From: Reticulascus tulasneorum | Lineage: Eukaryota; Ascomycota; Sordariomycetes; Glomerellales; Reticulascaceae | Length of the DNA: 64,000 nt | Direction: 5' to 3' | Assembly (NCBI GenBank): GCA_001557505.1 | Contig: LSAX01000010.1 | Coordinates: 1,736,001 to 1,800,000, forward strand | Part shown: piece by piece, positions 1-12,325 of the stretch | Layout of the letters: the number at the start of each line of letters is the position of its first letter | How positions within the stretch are numbered: the first letter of the stretch is position 1 | Made by a program: the position numbers and the translations under genes | The notes under the pieces: generated by a model | Seen by the model: only the letters and a program-made list of their open reading frames with translations | Told to the model about the DNA's origin: nothing | Databases searched by the model: none

Positions 1-1224
1 TCTCGGTTGCGGCTTTGGCTTCCTCATCGCCTTACCCATTCCTGTTCTTTAGGTATTCCACTTGCCCTAACCTAAGGTAGGTAATTAGAGAGAGCCCAGA
101 GAGACGTACCTTTGACCTGCACACTCTGCCACTACGTGTGATGAATGTAGTACTTGCGGAAAGCAATGCCGTCGTAACTTTACCTGTCCATTGCTGATGA
201 TCCACCAACACCACCGCCGCCGCCTCCTTGCGCTCTTCTTGCATCCGTCGTATCCTCGAATTTTCGCTTTTCCCTTAGTGTTCCCTATAACAACCTCTCC
301 GGTCTCCTCCCAATCACCATCGCCAGCCCAGCTTGTTGCTCACTCACTTCCACCACCACTACAGCCCGTCGTCTCTTCTTACAGAACAAGCCCACCATGA
401 CAGACATTACCCAACAACAATCAAATAAACTGTCTTGCGCCCACGTCCGGTTGTGACACTTACTGCAATCCCTCCTCTTTTCTTCTGCTCAACTCGGGGG
501 TTCCTTTTCTGTCTGGTTCTGGCCCAGCTGACAAATATTCGGGTCTCCTGCCCTCGCTACTGTACCTACCTACTTGGTACCCATAAGTAGCAGCAGTGGT
601 GGTAGTAGTAAGTGGTGCTAGCAGTGCCTCATTACAGATCCGATCCGACTTCTCCTAATAAATCAAAACTACCTACATACATCCATCCGTACCCACCCCC
701 CAATTCCTTCCGTTCTTCTAGTGCTCTTTCGGCACTCGTCACTTTTCGACTTCTCCCACCTCGCTTATTACATTAACCTTCTTCCTCCTTCGCCCCACCC
801 CCTCCGACCCTACCTTATTCTCATTTTCTGGTCTCTTTAAACCCCCCCAACTCTCCCACTGTTCTGCAATACGAACCAAGCGAAGCACTTGGCCCTTACC
901 TTTCGCAAGTCCAAACAAAGCCTCATAAGACAAGAACGGCTGTTATTTTGTCCGCCTTACGAGTTGCGATCCTCTGGGCCTACGCCCAAACGCCAAGGCG
1001 TTCTTGACGCCACAGCGAACCCTTGTGCAAGGACCAGTCAGTTGTCTGCATAATCACTTCCAGCGCAGGACCCAACATACACCCCCCCCAAAAAGACCGA
1101 CACCCATCTCCAGTACCTCGCAAGCCAGTGCTACACACATATATATACCTATATATATCGTAGGGCTCTGGCCGAGATCGAGCAAGACAACCATTCTGCG
1201 AGCGGTTCAATTTGCATCCCAAAA
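1..1224. other. Upstream region and probable long 5' leader of the kinase gene
   Basis: I see no supportable gene here. The stretch is C/T-rich on the + strand with many short CCTACC and CTCC runs, which is usual for fungal promoters and leaders. An AT-rich TATATATACC-type stretch lies near 1139-1160, only about 70 bases before the kinase start codon. The short open frames in this stretch have no recognisable protein features. Confidence 0.5.
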
Positions 1225-2777
1225 ATGTCGAGCACGCGCGATTCCAAAACAGGGTCGAGTTCTAGTTCAAAGGCCTCCTCCGTCAAATCCCAAGAGGACC
1301 CCAAAAGGTCGCCGCATTTGACCCCGCAAAATGGTCAAGCTGCTGTCAACGGCTCCAACGATGCGCTACCCAAACCCGCCGAGAAGGCGTCCATGAAGGA
1401 CAAGCTGACGCGAATGTTTTCCACAAAAGATGCCAACCGGTCCGCTATCGATATTCCCACTCGTGCTCGCGGATCCAGCTTCACCCAAGAAAGCACCACC
1501 CCCTCGGGAAAGCTGTCGCCCCCGCCTAGGAAGCCCTCGACCACAACAGTGGACAAGCTCACAGAGAAGGCTGCCGTCGCCGTGAAGCCAACAAAGCCCG
1601 TAGGCAAGGAGAGCCAACGATATGTGATCGACCCAGATGTACAAGGCGGCCACGAGCATCACTTGAAGTCGAGTCGCAGACAGGAAAAGCTGTCGGACAT
1701 GTGGCGAACCATATTGGGCAAGAAGCAGGATCCGGCTGATCACGATCTTTCGCTGGTCTCGAGTTGGGTAGACACTCTGAAACAAGAGAAGGAAGACCCA
1801 ACAGCCGCCGGCGACAAGAAGGGCGGTCCAAACGCAACAACCAGCCTGGTCGAGAAATACGGCAAATGCCAAGAAATTGTCGGCAGAGGTGCTTTCGGAA
1901 TTGTGAGAATATCCCACAAGAAGGCAGAAAACGGCAACGAGAAGCTGTATGCTGTAAAGGAATTCCGTCGCCGACCTGAGGAGACGGAGAAGAAGTACAG
2001 CAAGCGATTGACGGCCGAGTTCTGCATATCATCGTCGCTTCGACATCCTAATGTCATTCACACCCTGGATCTGTTGAAGGATGCCAAGGGAGACTACTGT
2101 GAGGTCATGGAATTCTGTGCTGGTGGCGACTTGTACACTCTGGTGTTGGCGTCTGGCAAACTTGAGGTGCAAGAAGCAGACTGCTTCTTCAAGCAAATGA
2201 TGCGTGGTGTGGAGTACCTGCACGAAATGGGTGTCTCTCATCGCGATCTCAAGCCAGAAAATCTTCTTCTGACGACCCGCGGCGGCCTCAAGATCACCGA
2301 TTTCGGCAATGGCGAGTGTTTCCGAATGGCGTGGGAGCAAGATCCGCACATGGTTTCCGGTCTCTGTGGATCGGCTCCTTACATCGCTCCCGAGGAATAC
2401 ACCGACAAGGAGTTTGACGCCCGGGCTGTCGACGTGTGGGCATGTGGTGTTATCTACATGGCTATGCGAACTGGTCGTCACCTGTGGCGGGTGGCCAGAA
2501 AGGACGAAGACGAGTTTTATGCCCGCTACCTCGAAGGCCGCCGTGACGAAGAGGGATACGGCCCAATCGAGTCTTTGCACAGGGTAAGCATTCATACTTG
2601 CAAATGATCTTGTACATTCTTCTTCTTGTACTAACGGACACACAGGCTCGTTGTCGGAATGTTATCTATTCCATATTGGACCCCAATCCAACCAGGCGTA
2701 TCACCGCATCGCAAGTCCTCAAGTCCGAATGGGGCCGGGAAATAAAACTCTGCAAAGCTGGTGAAGAGGGTCTTTAA
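1225..2777 (+). CDS. Serine/threonine protein kinase, HRK1/HAL4(SAT4)/NPR family
   Basis: Predicted 496 aa from two exons, 1225-2583 and 2646-2777; the 62-base intron has a GTAAGC donor and CACAG acceptor, and the join restores the C-lobe of the kinase. The first ~210 residues are Ser/Pro/Lys-rich and probably disordered. The kinase domain follows: glycine loop GRGAFG (220-225), AVKEF with catalytic Lys245, HRDLKPEN (339-346), DFGN (359-362) and APEEY (388-392). The DFGN-GECFRMAWE stretch is characteristic of the fungal NPR/HAL5 kinases, which in yeasts regulate plasma-membrane transporters and ion or pH homeostasis (family knowledge). Which paralogue it is (HRK1, SAT4/HAL4 or oca2-like) cannot be settled from sequence alone. 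All catalytic residues are present, so it should be active. Confidence 0.92.
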
Positions 2778-4563
2778 CAGGAGTTCCGCCATTCGAATGG
2801 CCGCGGTGGCGCGTTTAGCGACTAGCACCAATGCCTTCGTTTGGCGGACTCTCGATGGTTGCACTTCGATCCGACATGACGTTTAGCAGCGACGACTCAT
2901 AATTCATATGAATTGCTTTAACGAGCGGTCTTACGGCTTGCAGGCTTTTACGGAGCCTTTTCAACGAGTACTCCTCTTTCCCATTTCTTTTTACGATGCA
3001 ACGACATCACGGCGGCTGGCCTACATCAAGCACTGGCGTTTGGCGCTCTGACTTTGGCGTGGCTTTTTTCGTTCCTTTTTTATGTTTTGCATTTTCAGTT
3101 GTTCTCGCAGTACATATGAGAATGCTTCTTTGAGCGAGCATCTTTAGAACTGGCCAGCGGGGCCAGCTTGCGTCTTGGATATAATGAGCCTGGTTTGGAG
3201 CATGCCAACCCTGGCGGGGCCTGGGTCACAAGGAGCCAGGTGCTGGAGTTGCATTCTGACTGACTAGGGGTGTCGGGCGGTGAGGAAGTCAAACCGTGGC
3301 TGTTGATTATGCCGTCGAGGGCGGGGGGCCTGAGGAGCATCCGGTTCAACGAGGTTGGCCGGCCTAGGCGGTGGTAAGAAGAAGGGAGAGACTGATTGAA
3401 AGAGTATAAGAGTTTCCCTAGATAGGAGGCAGCTCCTCGAATCCACTCGCTTTGCTCCTGGGGATGTGTATATAGTGAAGTGAGTGGCTGTACTTCGAGC
3501 ACAACAACGAAAGGAGGTCTCAGCCCTACGAGATCCGCGCCAGCGCCTCAGGCTGGTAGACAGAACCCTTGTAATCCCCCGATCTTTCAGTCCCGAAGTG
3601 TGTATCTGTCCCTCTTTGAGTGTGTCGGTCCGGGCGAGAGGAGCAAATCATTACGAGGCCCTCCTCGTGACAAGGGGAAACTCCACCGCGATCCATCAGT
3701 CAGAAGACGAGGAAGCGTACGATGCCAAGAATCTAAAGGCTATATTCACGCGCGAAAATGTTCAAGGGGTAACGACAAAAAAAAAAGGTCCAAAGTGTAT
3801 TATGAATACAGTTCATCGAAAGCCGGGGATGACCATCCCTGTGCTGACTGTTCACCATCGAGCTCCAGCTACAGATACAACCAACCAAGCAGCCCACGCA
3901 CCCATCATCCATCAATCCCGCACATGAGCCTCATCACACCGCACGCCACACCGCACCCCGGAACAAAGGGAATCGTCGCACTCTGAACAGCTCATTCTTT
4001 GGGATCTCATCAACTTCGTCCTCCTCCTCCTCGTTCCGATTCCACGTCTCGCGGCCCCCCTCCCCACAGACTAAGCCCGCCACCCTGGATGGATAACGCC
4101 GTCAAAGACGAGGAGCCCGTACCACGCCGACAATATAGCAAATGCCATACCGACCATGATGCACATACTCAAGTGGAAAACGATGATGAGTAGATATGAA
4201 GTCGGGACCGTCATGTGAAAAGATTCGTTGAAAGAGGGAGTCGTTCATTGCGAAGGTTTAAACTCCGTAGTTACACACAAAGACATTATATCCCTGACCC
4301 ATTCCCCGACCCCCTACCGGTATTTTTCTCTGGTCCTAGTTTGAACGCGAGGAGCGCAAAGAAAAACTTTGAAAAGTAACAATGTAACATTGAAAGCCCC
4401 ATGTGTTGTTTCTTGTACTTCGAAGCCGAAGCCAAAGGCAACATCTCGCAATATCCTATGTACGACTTGAGATCCCCAAGTGGAAATCGTCGCCAACTAC
4501 TGCCGCCGCAGTTTAATGCTCCGTATAGCGTTGATCCGGAAAAGATTAGGCCACACCCCGGTT
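2778..4563. other. Convergent intergenic region without a convincing gene
   Basis: The kinase gene (+) and the proline-rich gene (-) converge on this stretch, so it must hold two 3' UTRs. Open frames of up to 168 codons exist around 3480-3990 on the + strand, but two different frames are open at once and both read as low-complexity Ser/Arg/Pro. I see no domain, no splice context and no start context to support a gene. Confidence 0.4.
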
Positions 4564-6007
4564 TCATGAGTGGAATAGATCCCATGCGCGTTCACACAAT
4601 CGCAAGAACTCGTCTCGCTTTTGTCTTTGTGTTTCGGGGCTGTCGCGACCTTGACCGAATGGACCGCTTCGTCGGGTTGCCGCCGGCCCGTGACCAAGTG
4701 GCGGGCTGCCGCCATCCTCGTACTCAGCTCGCGTCCGCCGCCTGCTCGCGCTTCGACTCGCATCGGCGGCTTTGCTGCCTGGGTGAGGGGATGGTGGTGT
4801 TGGCGGTTGGTGTCCACCGTAGTGGACAAGCTTTGGCAACAGTTCTTGTCGGCCTCCAGCAAGTTCTTGTTGAGCTTCCTCTGCCGACTTGTACTCCCTA
4901 GGTCTGCCAGGGGTAGGGGCTTGTTGCATTTGTGGTGGATGGCCCGGAGAGGTCAAGGGACCTCGCGGAGTAGCGCCGGGAAAGAGGGCGTGAGGGGCAT
5001 TATCTGGATGGCCCGACAGACCTTGGCCAAACACGTCAGAAATGGGCGGCAGGCGATTGTTGGTCTGAGTCGCAGGGACGTGGTGAATATGGGATGTGTT
5101 GGAGAGATTTGATGGCTGATTGGTAATGTGGCGAGTCAGTGGATGTGGGTGATGTCGGCCGGTGAAAGTTTGTCCCAAAGGCGCAGACTGGATCACTCTT
5201 TCGTTGGCGAATTGCTCATGTGATGGAGGCAGAATGGAGAGGCCTGGGGGGGCCTTGTTACGACGAGATTGCATGCCCGGGGTCTTCGCGGAGAACTGCT
5301 GGGAGTTATCCTTGTCCCTCATTGTGTCAGGCCCTTCGCCTTTTGCAGATTGCTGCTGCAGTCTCGCCTCGATGATATGTCGCTGCTGCTCCCGAACGCT
5401 CAGACTCCGCTGCAATTGCTCCTTCATGACGGGATCTTGGGTGGTGAAGCCTGGGGAGAGACATGCCAAACCGACTTCCTGGATACCCAGCCCATCCCTC
5501 GCGGTCAGCGGACGAGCCGTGCCGGGAGCGTTTGAGCTGGTATGCGCGCCCTTGGAGAGATCCAGCTTTCTCGGTCTGTGTCGAGCAGTCGGCAGATCCG
5601 GAGAGTTTGGTTCTTTCTTGACGATTATCTTGGGTGGACCGGCAGGGTGTCGGGTTCTGTGATTGAGGAAAAACCAATGGTCAGCGACGCGAATCTTGCA
5701 GAAAAGGACCCGTGGTTGCAAAATTTCAATAGAACAGCAAAATCAAGGAAATGCTTAGAAATGGGAATGGGACGATTGCTTACGCGCTGGGAGGAGAAGA
5801 CTTTGTGATTGCGGCCCCCCTGGGACTGCCGCTGCCTGAACGATGGAGAGTCGCATTCGGCGTCCCCGAGGACGGGGCTGCGGTTCGCTGTACTGACGGA
5901 GACGACAGCGGCGCGTGTGCTGAAGTCGCTGTGGGAGGAAGATCTGAAGAAAACGACGGCCTGTCGTGAGGAGCCGGAGATGGAGCCATTGCAATCGCGG
6001 CGCTCAT
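4564..6007 (-). CDS. Hypothetical proline-rich, probably nuclear protein (unrecognised)
   Basis: Predicted 438 aa from two exons on the minus strand: 6007-5784 (MSAAIAMAPSPAPHD start) and 5656-4564. The 127-base intron has a GTAAGC donor and CACAG acceptor and joins ...SSPPSA to TRHPAGPPK in frame. The protein is mostly disordered: Ser/Pro/Ala-rich N-terminus; a basic stretch with IIVKKEPNSPDLPTA just after the junction; a Gln/Arg-rich predicted helix (EQLQRSLSVREQQRH) that could be a coiled coil; His/Pro-rich middle; and a charged C-terminal helix ending DEFLRLCERAWDLFHS. The IVKKEP motif resembles a sumoylation site and the basic patches could be nuclear signals, so a nuclear role is inferred only. 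I do not recognise the family; the ordered C-terminal 20 residues are the best handle. Confidence 0.72.
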
Positions 6008-7040
6008 AATTGCTGTGCTTTCTGGCTTCCTGGGATATGAAATCTCGAGAGTTTCAGGAGGTGGATTATTGGGGGGTTGGTTTGGTTGGATGGTTGGCCG
6101 CTAAATCTTGTGACCGACCGACCGTTCAATGGTTCTGCTGTAGAGTCCACTACAGTGCACAAAAAAAAAAAAAAGATCCCGTTGGATCCTTCGCTCGCCC
6201 CCCTGATTTTGCGTTATTGGGATCTCGGGGATGCGTGTTGCGCGACGCCCAGTTGCTACCAGGTGGTCGCAACGAGTGACTGATTGTGAGTCGATGTCTT
6301 CCGAGTCGGATGCGTGCGACGGAAATGGGGGGAGGGGTGTTCTGGGGAGAGAAAATCCTAAAACAAAAAATTGGATGTTGCGTGGATGCGTCGACCTCAG
6401 TAATAACCTAACGTCGATTCCCGAGTCTCCCTTGTTCTTCCCTTGGCGCTCTGTCGCTAAAGGTTGTAAGTGGCCGGGTGGCTATTGGCGCTGTGGTGTT
6501 GGCGCTGGAAAACCCGCTGTTTCCCCGAATTGGCCGTTGGTGGTTATTCGTTGCGTCGGAGCAAACACTTGCGAAACGCAAAAATCCTCCTTTTCTATTC
6601 TTTCCTTTTGCTGGTCTGTTTGCTCGGGGGCTTCGTTGTACCACCTTTATTGCCGCGGGCTGTAAAAATACCCCAACTACTCGAGCGAGGTCCTTGGTTG
6701 ATGAGGATAAGGAAGCGGAATCGAGTAGACTGTTCGCCCCGGGGCTTCTTCTCCTGTGGGGTTGGGGTTGGGCTTTGGTGGTACTGTCTTTTCTGTTTCG
6801 CTGGCCGATTGCAGAAAGACCAAAAAGTTGCCGGAGAGTCCAGATGAAATGCTGCAGTCCGTGTGTATGCTGGCTGGTGCGTGCGGCCGTCGATATGTGT
6901 AGCCAAATTAGTGTGCCGGAAAGGTTGCAGGCGAGGAATTGATTGTAGAGCAGAAGCGACAACCACGCCGTAGATATTAAATTAGAGTCGACAAAGACGC
7001 AGAGATGGTGGAAGCGTTGGATTGCGGAAGCGACGGGCTT

Positions 7041-7093
7041 TTGTTCTCTCACTCTGTCTGTGACTCTCACAATCTCTCTCAATCTCTCTCTGC
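7041..7093. repeat. CT-rich imperfect microsatellite
   Basis: A pyrimidine-rich stretch built from TCTC and CAATCTCTCT units on the + strand. Read on the minus strand it is a GA-rich tract upstream of the gene that starts at 6007, where it may belong to the promoter or leader. Confidence 0.6.
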
Positions 7094-7916
7094 GACGTTA
7101 GTGCGTGTGAGAAGGGGTCGTAGCTGGGTGGCGGCAACGACACTCGACGAGGATCAGGGAGGGATTGGGGGGGGGGACTGAAAGCGCGGGAAGGGGGGGC
7201 GGGGGCGGGATACGACTGGTGTTTAATAGGAAGTTGAGGACTGGTGAGAACGAAGAAGACACTACGGGCGTACCAAAGCAGTAATATGGATCGTTAGTAG
7301 TAGCAGATCTGGAGACACCCATTGCGACGGATGCACAATCCAATACAGCCCTAGGCCTGTAAAAATAAGAAAAGGAGGGGCAGCGCATCCTCGTGTTTTG
7401 TTTGAACGTCTTATGAAAGGGGCCACACGGGAGTGACACAATCATGGCCTAGCCGGCGCCATTGGCCCTTTTCTGCCCTCGCATGGTGTATGTGTGAATT
7501 TGATACCCCCCACCCCCCCTTCCTTCCCCCCTAATGTCATCCTTACTTGCTTTGGCCTGCAACAGTAGCCAGTCTTCAACCTCTCGAGTCTCAACTTTTG
7601 CGGTTGACTGGCTGGCTTGGGCTGTGTGGCAGGGCTGTGGGACACTGGATGAGCACCATCTTGAAGCAGTCGTTCCGGCGATGGAATTTGGCGATGACAG
7701 GGCATATCCCCCCCCTCTTCTTCCCCTTTTTCCCATACCCAGCGCGTGCGTCCCATCTTTCTTCCTCTCTCCTGCACTGGGCGTTGCTTTGGCCCCTTTT
7801 ACCACCTGTATAGTCCAAACCTTGGACGAGATGGGGCCACAGCGCATGTACGTGTTGCTTCCTTTCCGCAACGTAACCTTCGAAGGGGAGAATGGGACCT
7901 ACCTGGAGAGAGAGAA

Positions 7917-7936
7917 GGGGGGGGGGGGGGGGGGGG
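7917..7936. repeat. Homopolymer run of 20 G
   Basis: Twenty consecutive G bases follow a GAGAGAGAA stretch. Several shorter G or C runs (7-9 bases) lie within 800 bases (for example near 7167-7203 and 7507-7530). Such runs are prone to length errors in sequencing, so the exact count is uncertain. Confidence 0.8.
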
Positions 7937-10900
7937 TGTGCGCTCCATCACTAATCCCCAGGGGGGTGGCAGCCTGCGGCGACGCCACTTAAGCTCCGTA
8001 GAGTGTTTTACATTGATGCTAACGAGCCCCAAGTGGTGCGGCCGTGCAGGATGACTTGACAGAACACATGTTTCTGATTGGACCCCTGGTCCTCTTCACC
8101 ACCAACCTGCTACACCATGAACCAGCTGGTCGACGACGTGAGGAGTTTCCAGCCATGCCATGTCTCATGCCGTACATGTTCAGATAGGCAAATTATATAC
8201 GGACGTATAGGCTTGTAAGAGACCGGACGGAAACGAAAAGGCTGACTGGGAAGAGGCGGTCAAGCAGGGCCACCTGGTCAAAAGCCTTGTCGTCTTCGTT
8301 GATGTGTTTCGCCTCTGGCTCCCTCGGAGAATTGCACCGCGAATGCAAACAATCTAATCGATATCTCTCCACACCCAATCGTGATTGCCATGACGGTACG
8401 GCTTGCAGCACTGGCAAAACCACCCAGCAGCCAACAGAACTCCTCGTTGCACGGGCGAATGAGTTGGGTTCCCAATAGCGTCATGACCCGCAGCTCAACG
8501 GCATCCGGCCCTGACTCTCGCCAGAGCTACTGCGACCACTCCGGACGCATGTCGAGCTGTTTTGTTGGCTCTCCCTCCCTCCTACTGCCCCCGCCGGTCG
8601 AGATATCTGGCCAACTTAGACAGTGGCTGCCTCACTAACGTGACCGCTAAACTATCATCGACTTTATTGGTTTCTGATCAGTTCACAGCTGAGAGAACAC
8701 GACGAAGAAGCAACAGGGGTCGAAATGCGGAGATCCTCCAGATCAACGAGTCTTCTCGACTTCCCGCTTCTTCTGTTTCTTCATCATCCGTGTCAAAGAG
8801 CCAGTCCAAAGGACCGCCTTAATTTCCAACATCGAAAATCTATATTCCCCTGTGATATAGCCCCGCCATTCATGGACAGGCGGGCCATCCCACCGACGAC
8901 AGGGGAATTTGCCAAAATTGAAGGAGTAGAAAAGTCGATGCCGCGGCTCAACTCCAACTTGTGTCGTCTCTCCTGTTATCCCTTGTGCTATCCGTTTTGT
9001 GCTTCTCCCGCGCCCCCATAGGGATCATGTTGATGACCCCGAAAATATCGTGGACTTTATCAGTGCGGTAGCCAAGATCGCTCGTTGCCCGGCGGGATTT
9101 TTGCTGAAACCGTCCTCATCTGAATGCCTTCGCCTGAAGTTGAGAAAATCCAGGGCCCTTCCCCTCCTTCTGCACCTTGCCCGTGGTGCTTTACAGGGGT
9201 TGAACATGTCAGAATGTCCCTGAAGATCCCAGCCAGATCCAACGACCTTCAGCTGCACCCATGTCTTCTTTCCCCATTGCAGTAAGAGGCTGGGGTCGAT
9301 GAAGCACGACATGAAGAAAATTGAAGGATACGAGTTAGGGACCGAAACTTTTCCATGCTTTCTCCGCCTTCTTCCGTGCCACAAAGCTGTGTTATATCCA
9401 TGCGATCATCTTGGCGCTGTAATTATGATTCTTGCGAATCTGTCTGTTGAAAGGTCTTCCGTCTTTTCGGCTCTTTAGAGTAAGGTCCATCGTCGACGTA
9501 GCATCCCCTAAAATTTCCGTACAGATGGAACTGCCATCCTGGAGGCTTTGAACTTGCTGGCATCAGTGCATCCGCACAGACTACTCTCTGTCCCAGATAG
9601 ATTCATCGACGCCCTCCCCTCGTAGTTCGCACACCCCCTGAACTCCCCATCAATCCATCTCACCGTTCTCACCTGCAAAGCATCCCCCTCCCCAAGACTC
9701 GCCCCCTGCACTACCCCAATCTATCGACAGACCATGTTTGAGGCCCCGGAAGGTGGCCAATCAGATCATCAAGAGCCGACATCGTCTTGAAACGCGATGG
9801 AGGTATGGTGGCCAATCAAATAGCGCCTCGGACGTGACAACTTGAGCGATCTCAAGCGCAAACATCTCCGAACGAAGTTTCTGGCGATTGTTCTTCGTGG
9901 CGCGCTTTACTGGCAAGATCGCGTTTGGCTGTCCTTTACCCGATTCCGATGGATCGATGGATGAGTGGATACCTCACCTGAATCCCCAACAGCAAGGTTA
10001 GTCACATGCCTGCGGACAATCACGAAGCCTGAAATGGGGTCAATAACCTGCTCTGGTGCTTTATGCTCCGAGAAGTTAGCAGCATATCAACTTTAATCCT
10101 TCCTTCACTGTGATGGACGAGTGACACGCACTGGAGTGTGCGCTACTACAATATGTGCGATGGCTTCGGCCCTCGTAAATGGTCAGGATTTAATGGTATT
10201 CCTTTTTTTCTCTTCGAATCGTCGAATCTTCTCTTCTGTGTCGCTTCTTGAATGCACCCTTGCCGCGCGCCAGTGGTTTATTGAATTCCGTTTTAGGAAG
10301 TGGTCGAGAACCAACACCTATCTGTCATCCCAGCACTTGCATATAACAGAACCATAAAAGTGAAGTCAGTAATCCTTATTCTCTCCTGCAGTGCGACACT
10401 TTCAATTTATTAATTGGTTGGCAGGAAATATGGTAAGCCTAGGATACTCAGTTGTGGCGTTTAGGGGAGCGAGATCGTTTTGTTGAATTTGCTGTCCTCC
10501 ACTAATTATCGCTTTGGCATTTAACATAGAAGTTGCATATGCCAAATGACCAGGACGCTCCGGCAGGCGCGGTTAGATATTATGCTAAGGACGCCTAATG
10601 AAGAGGTAGGACATGAAGGGAGGTTCCGTTACTCATCGGTGCAACTTTAACACTCGTGGCACGCTACACGATGTATTTGGTTGATTGTATGGGATGTCCG
10701 CTTCGCAGATAGGCACCTATCCTTGAAAGACGGTGCCAAAATGGAACGCAAGCTCCGCCAGCTGTTACCAGCTGCCGCCATTGGAACTTTGCAGCCCCAC
10801 CATCAAAAATTTCGAGACTTAAACTCATATGAGAAATCGCAGCTGCCAAACCGCTTCCAAATCAGTGACTGTGCCCCAATATCTTGGAGACTTTTGATAA

Positions 10901-10945
10901 ATTCACAGCCTTCAAAGTAGCTTTGGGAGAATATCGCATCTCAAA

Positions 10946-11534
10946 ATGCCTGGGAAAACGAAGAGCAAGCGAGACCAGCCGGAAAAGGCCTCCGAAGATG
11001 TGCAGATGGACGAAGCTCCACCGGCTGAAGCCGAGGCAGAGGAGACTCAAGAAACAGGAGACGAGGAACCTGAAGAACAACGAGTCAAGATCGTGTGTTT
11101 TACTGACAGCCTGCGCCCCATTATCTGATAGCTAACTTAAGTGTACAGTTGCCTGGCTCCACGGATACGGCAGCTTCGTTCGAGTTTATCGATGAGGGCC
11201 ACACCTTGGGAAATGCCCTCAGATATATCATCATGAAAAAGTACGCACTCTCTCGCGACTTATCTATCTGATTTACTGACAGCTCGTAAGCCCCGACGTC
11301 GAGTTCTGTGCTTATGCGATACCACATCCCTCCGAGCCCAAAATGAATATCAGAATCCAAACCTACGGTAAGTGCCCAAGATAGGCGCGGGGGCTCGAGC
11401 TGATTCATTGCATAGAAGGGACAGCTGTATCGGCTCTTCGAAAAGGACTGAGCGAGTTACAGAAACTCTGTGACCATGTTGCAGGGGAGTTCTGGGATGC
11501 GAGGAACAACTTTGAGAATACTATGTCATTGTAG
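10946..11534 (+). CDS. RPC19: RNA polymerases I and III subunit RPC19 (AC19)
   Basis: Predicted 144 aa (yeast AC19 is 142) from four exons: 10946-11092, 11149-11240, 11291-11367 and 11416-11534. All introns are GT-AG, 48-56 bases, and joins keep the frame. The first ~48 residues are acidic (EAEETQETGDEEPEE). The alpha-like dimerisation core then follows: FEFIDEGHTLGNALRYIIMKN, NPDVEFCAYAIPHPSE and MNIRIQTYEGTAVSALRKGL. AC19 pairs with AC40 to form the assembly platform of Pol I and Pol III in the nucleus (family knowledge). The acidic N-terminus before the conserved core is normal for fungal AC19. It converges with the complex I gene 133 bases downstream. Confidence 0.95.
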
Positions 11535-11667
11535 ACAGGACTAAGGCACAGCACAGCAATAGCAACGGAGACCACGGATCAGGCGTTGACGGGCGAGCAT
11601 AGAGAGGCGTTCTTAGGTGTTTGGTCACAGCTGTCTTTTGTCTTATATACACGAGCTAAACTTGCTC

Positions 11668-12325
11668 TCAATTGCGACCCTAAACCATGTTAGCATGTGA
11701 TGAGAGGTCTTGATCATACCAACTCACCTCCAAGAATCCAGTCATGAAGCTGGACGGCAGTCTCTTGTCTTCCCTGAAGTTTTCCTCCTTGAAATATGAC
11801 ATAATATGCGTTGTCTGTCGCCAGAAGTTCATGGTTTCCTGATGCATTTGTGTTAGCAGCACACTCCATTTCTACGAGGGCTCTGCCTTCTCGCCAGAGC
11901 TCCTCAAAAATAGCTGATCCTACCTGATAATCGGCATGGCTCTTGAATAGCAACACATCCACTAGCGAAAGCTTGTTGGCAAATCTGTGTCGTTCGAACT
12001 CCTCTCGTATCCGAGTCCTGATAGCCGCAACGGGCATTGGCAAGTTATACATCGTTTGCACCTCGGGAGCCTAGATCAATGTCCCGTCAGAACGCGTATA
12101 TCAAACAGAACCTTCCAATTCTTCATCGAAAACCAAGGGTCCCATGCTCCTGAGTCAGAATGAACTCACTGCTCGCATCCATTCTCGATATGACGCTAAG
12201 ACACGGCGTCTGGCATCGGCCCAATTGATGGCTACAAAGGGAGTTAGCAAGCCAGGAATTGTAATGGTAAGCAAGAGCTTACATTGCCGGGTGGTTTTGG
12301 CGAATTGAGTAGGTGTGATCGCCAT
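11668..12325 (-). CDS. nuo-14.8: NADH:ubiquinone oxidoreductase 14.8 kDa subunit (NDUFA6 type, LYR family)
   Basis: Predicted 124 aa from five minus-strand exons: 12325-12283, 12231-12170, 12070-11924, 11838-11728 and 11668-11679. The joins give [35 protein letters not shown] (the LYR-type motif), [13 protein letters not shown], the core [18 protein letters not shown] and FMTGFLE-GRN. The size and the GRN end agree with the Neurospora 14.8 kDa subunit as I know it. The protein is a small accessory subunit of mitochondrial complex I; LYR proteins of this class bind the mitochondrial acyl carrier protein (family knowledge). The last exon supplies only three residues and the stop, so an annotation that omits it would lose the C-terminus. 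It is divergent with BUD31, 332 bases between start codons. Confidence 0.93.

Larger units (their letters stand above)
6008..10945. other. 4.9-kb gene-poor stretch
   Basis: No open frame here shows a recognisable domain or a consistent exon chain. The left part (6008-7100) is probably the promoter and 5' leader of the minus-strand gene ending at 6007. It carries an A14-type run near 6160, a CT-rich microsatellite (7041-7093) and a G20 run (7917-7936). From 8000 to 10900 base composition is mixed and open frames stay under about 120 codons. It could hold a non-coding RNA or a gene split into small exons; neither can be shown from sequence alone. Confidence 0.4.

Noticed and set aside
3480..3986. 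168-codon open frame on the + strand
   Set aside because: Two overlapping frames are open in the same stretch, both low-complexity and without domain or splice context.
7442..8054. Several 75-150 codon frames on both strands
   Set aside because: They come from G- and C-rich low-complexity DNA around the G20 run and encode Gly/Pro/Arg runs only.
9025..9384. 119-codon minus-strand frame in the gene-poor region
   Set aside because: Arg-rich ends and no start context, splice partners or recognisable motif; kept only as part of the gap description.
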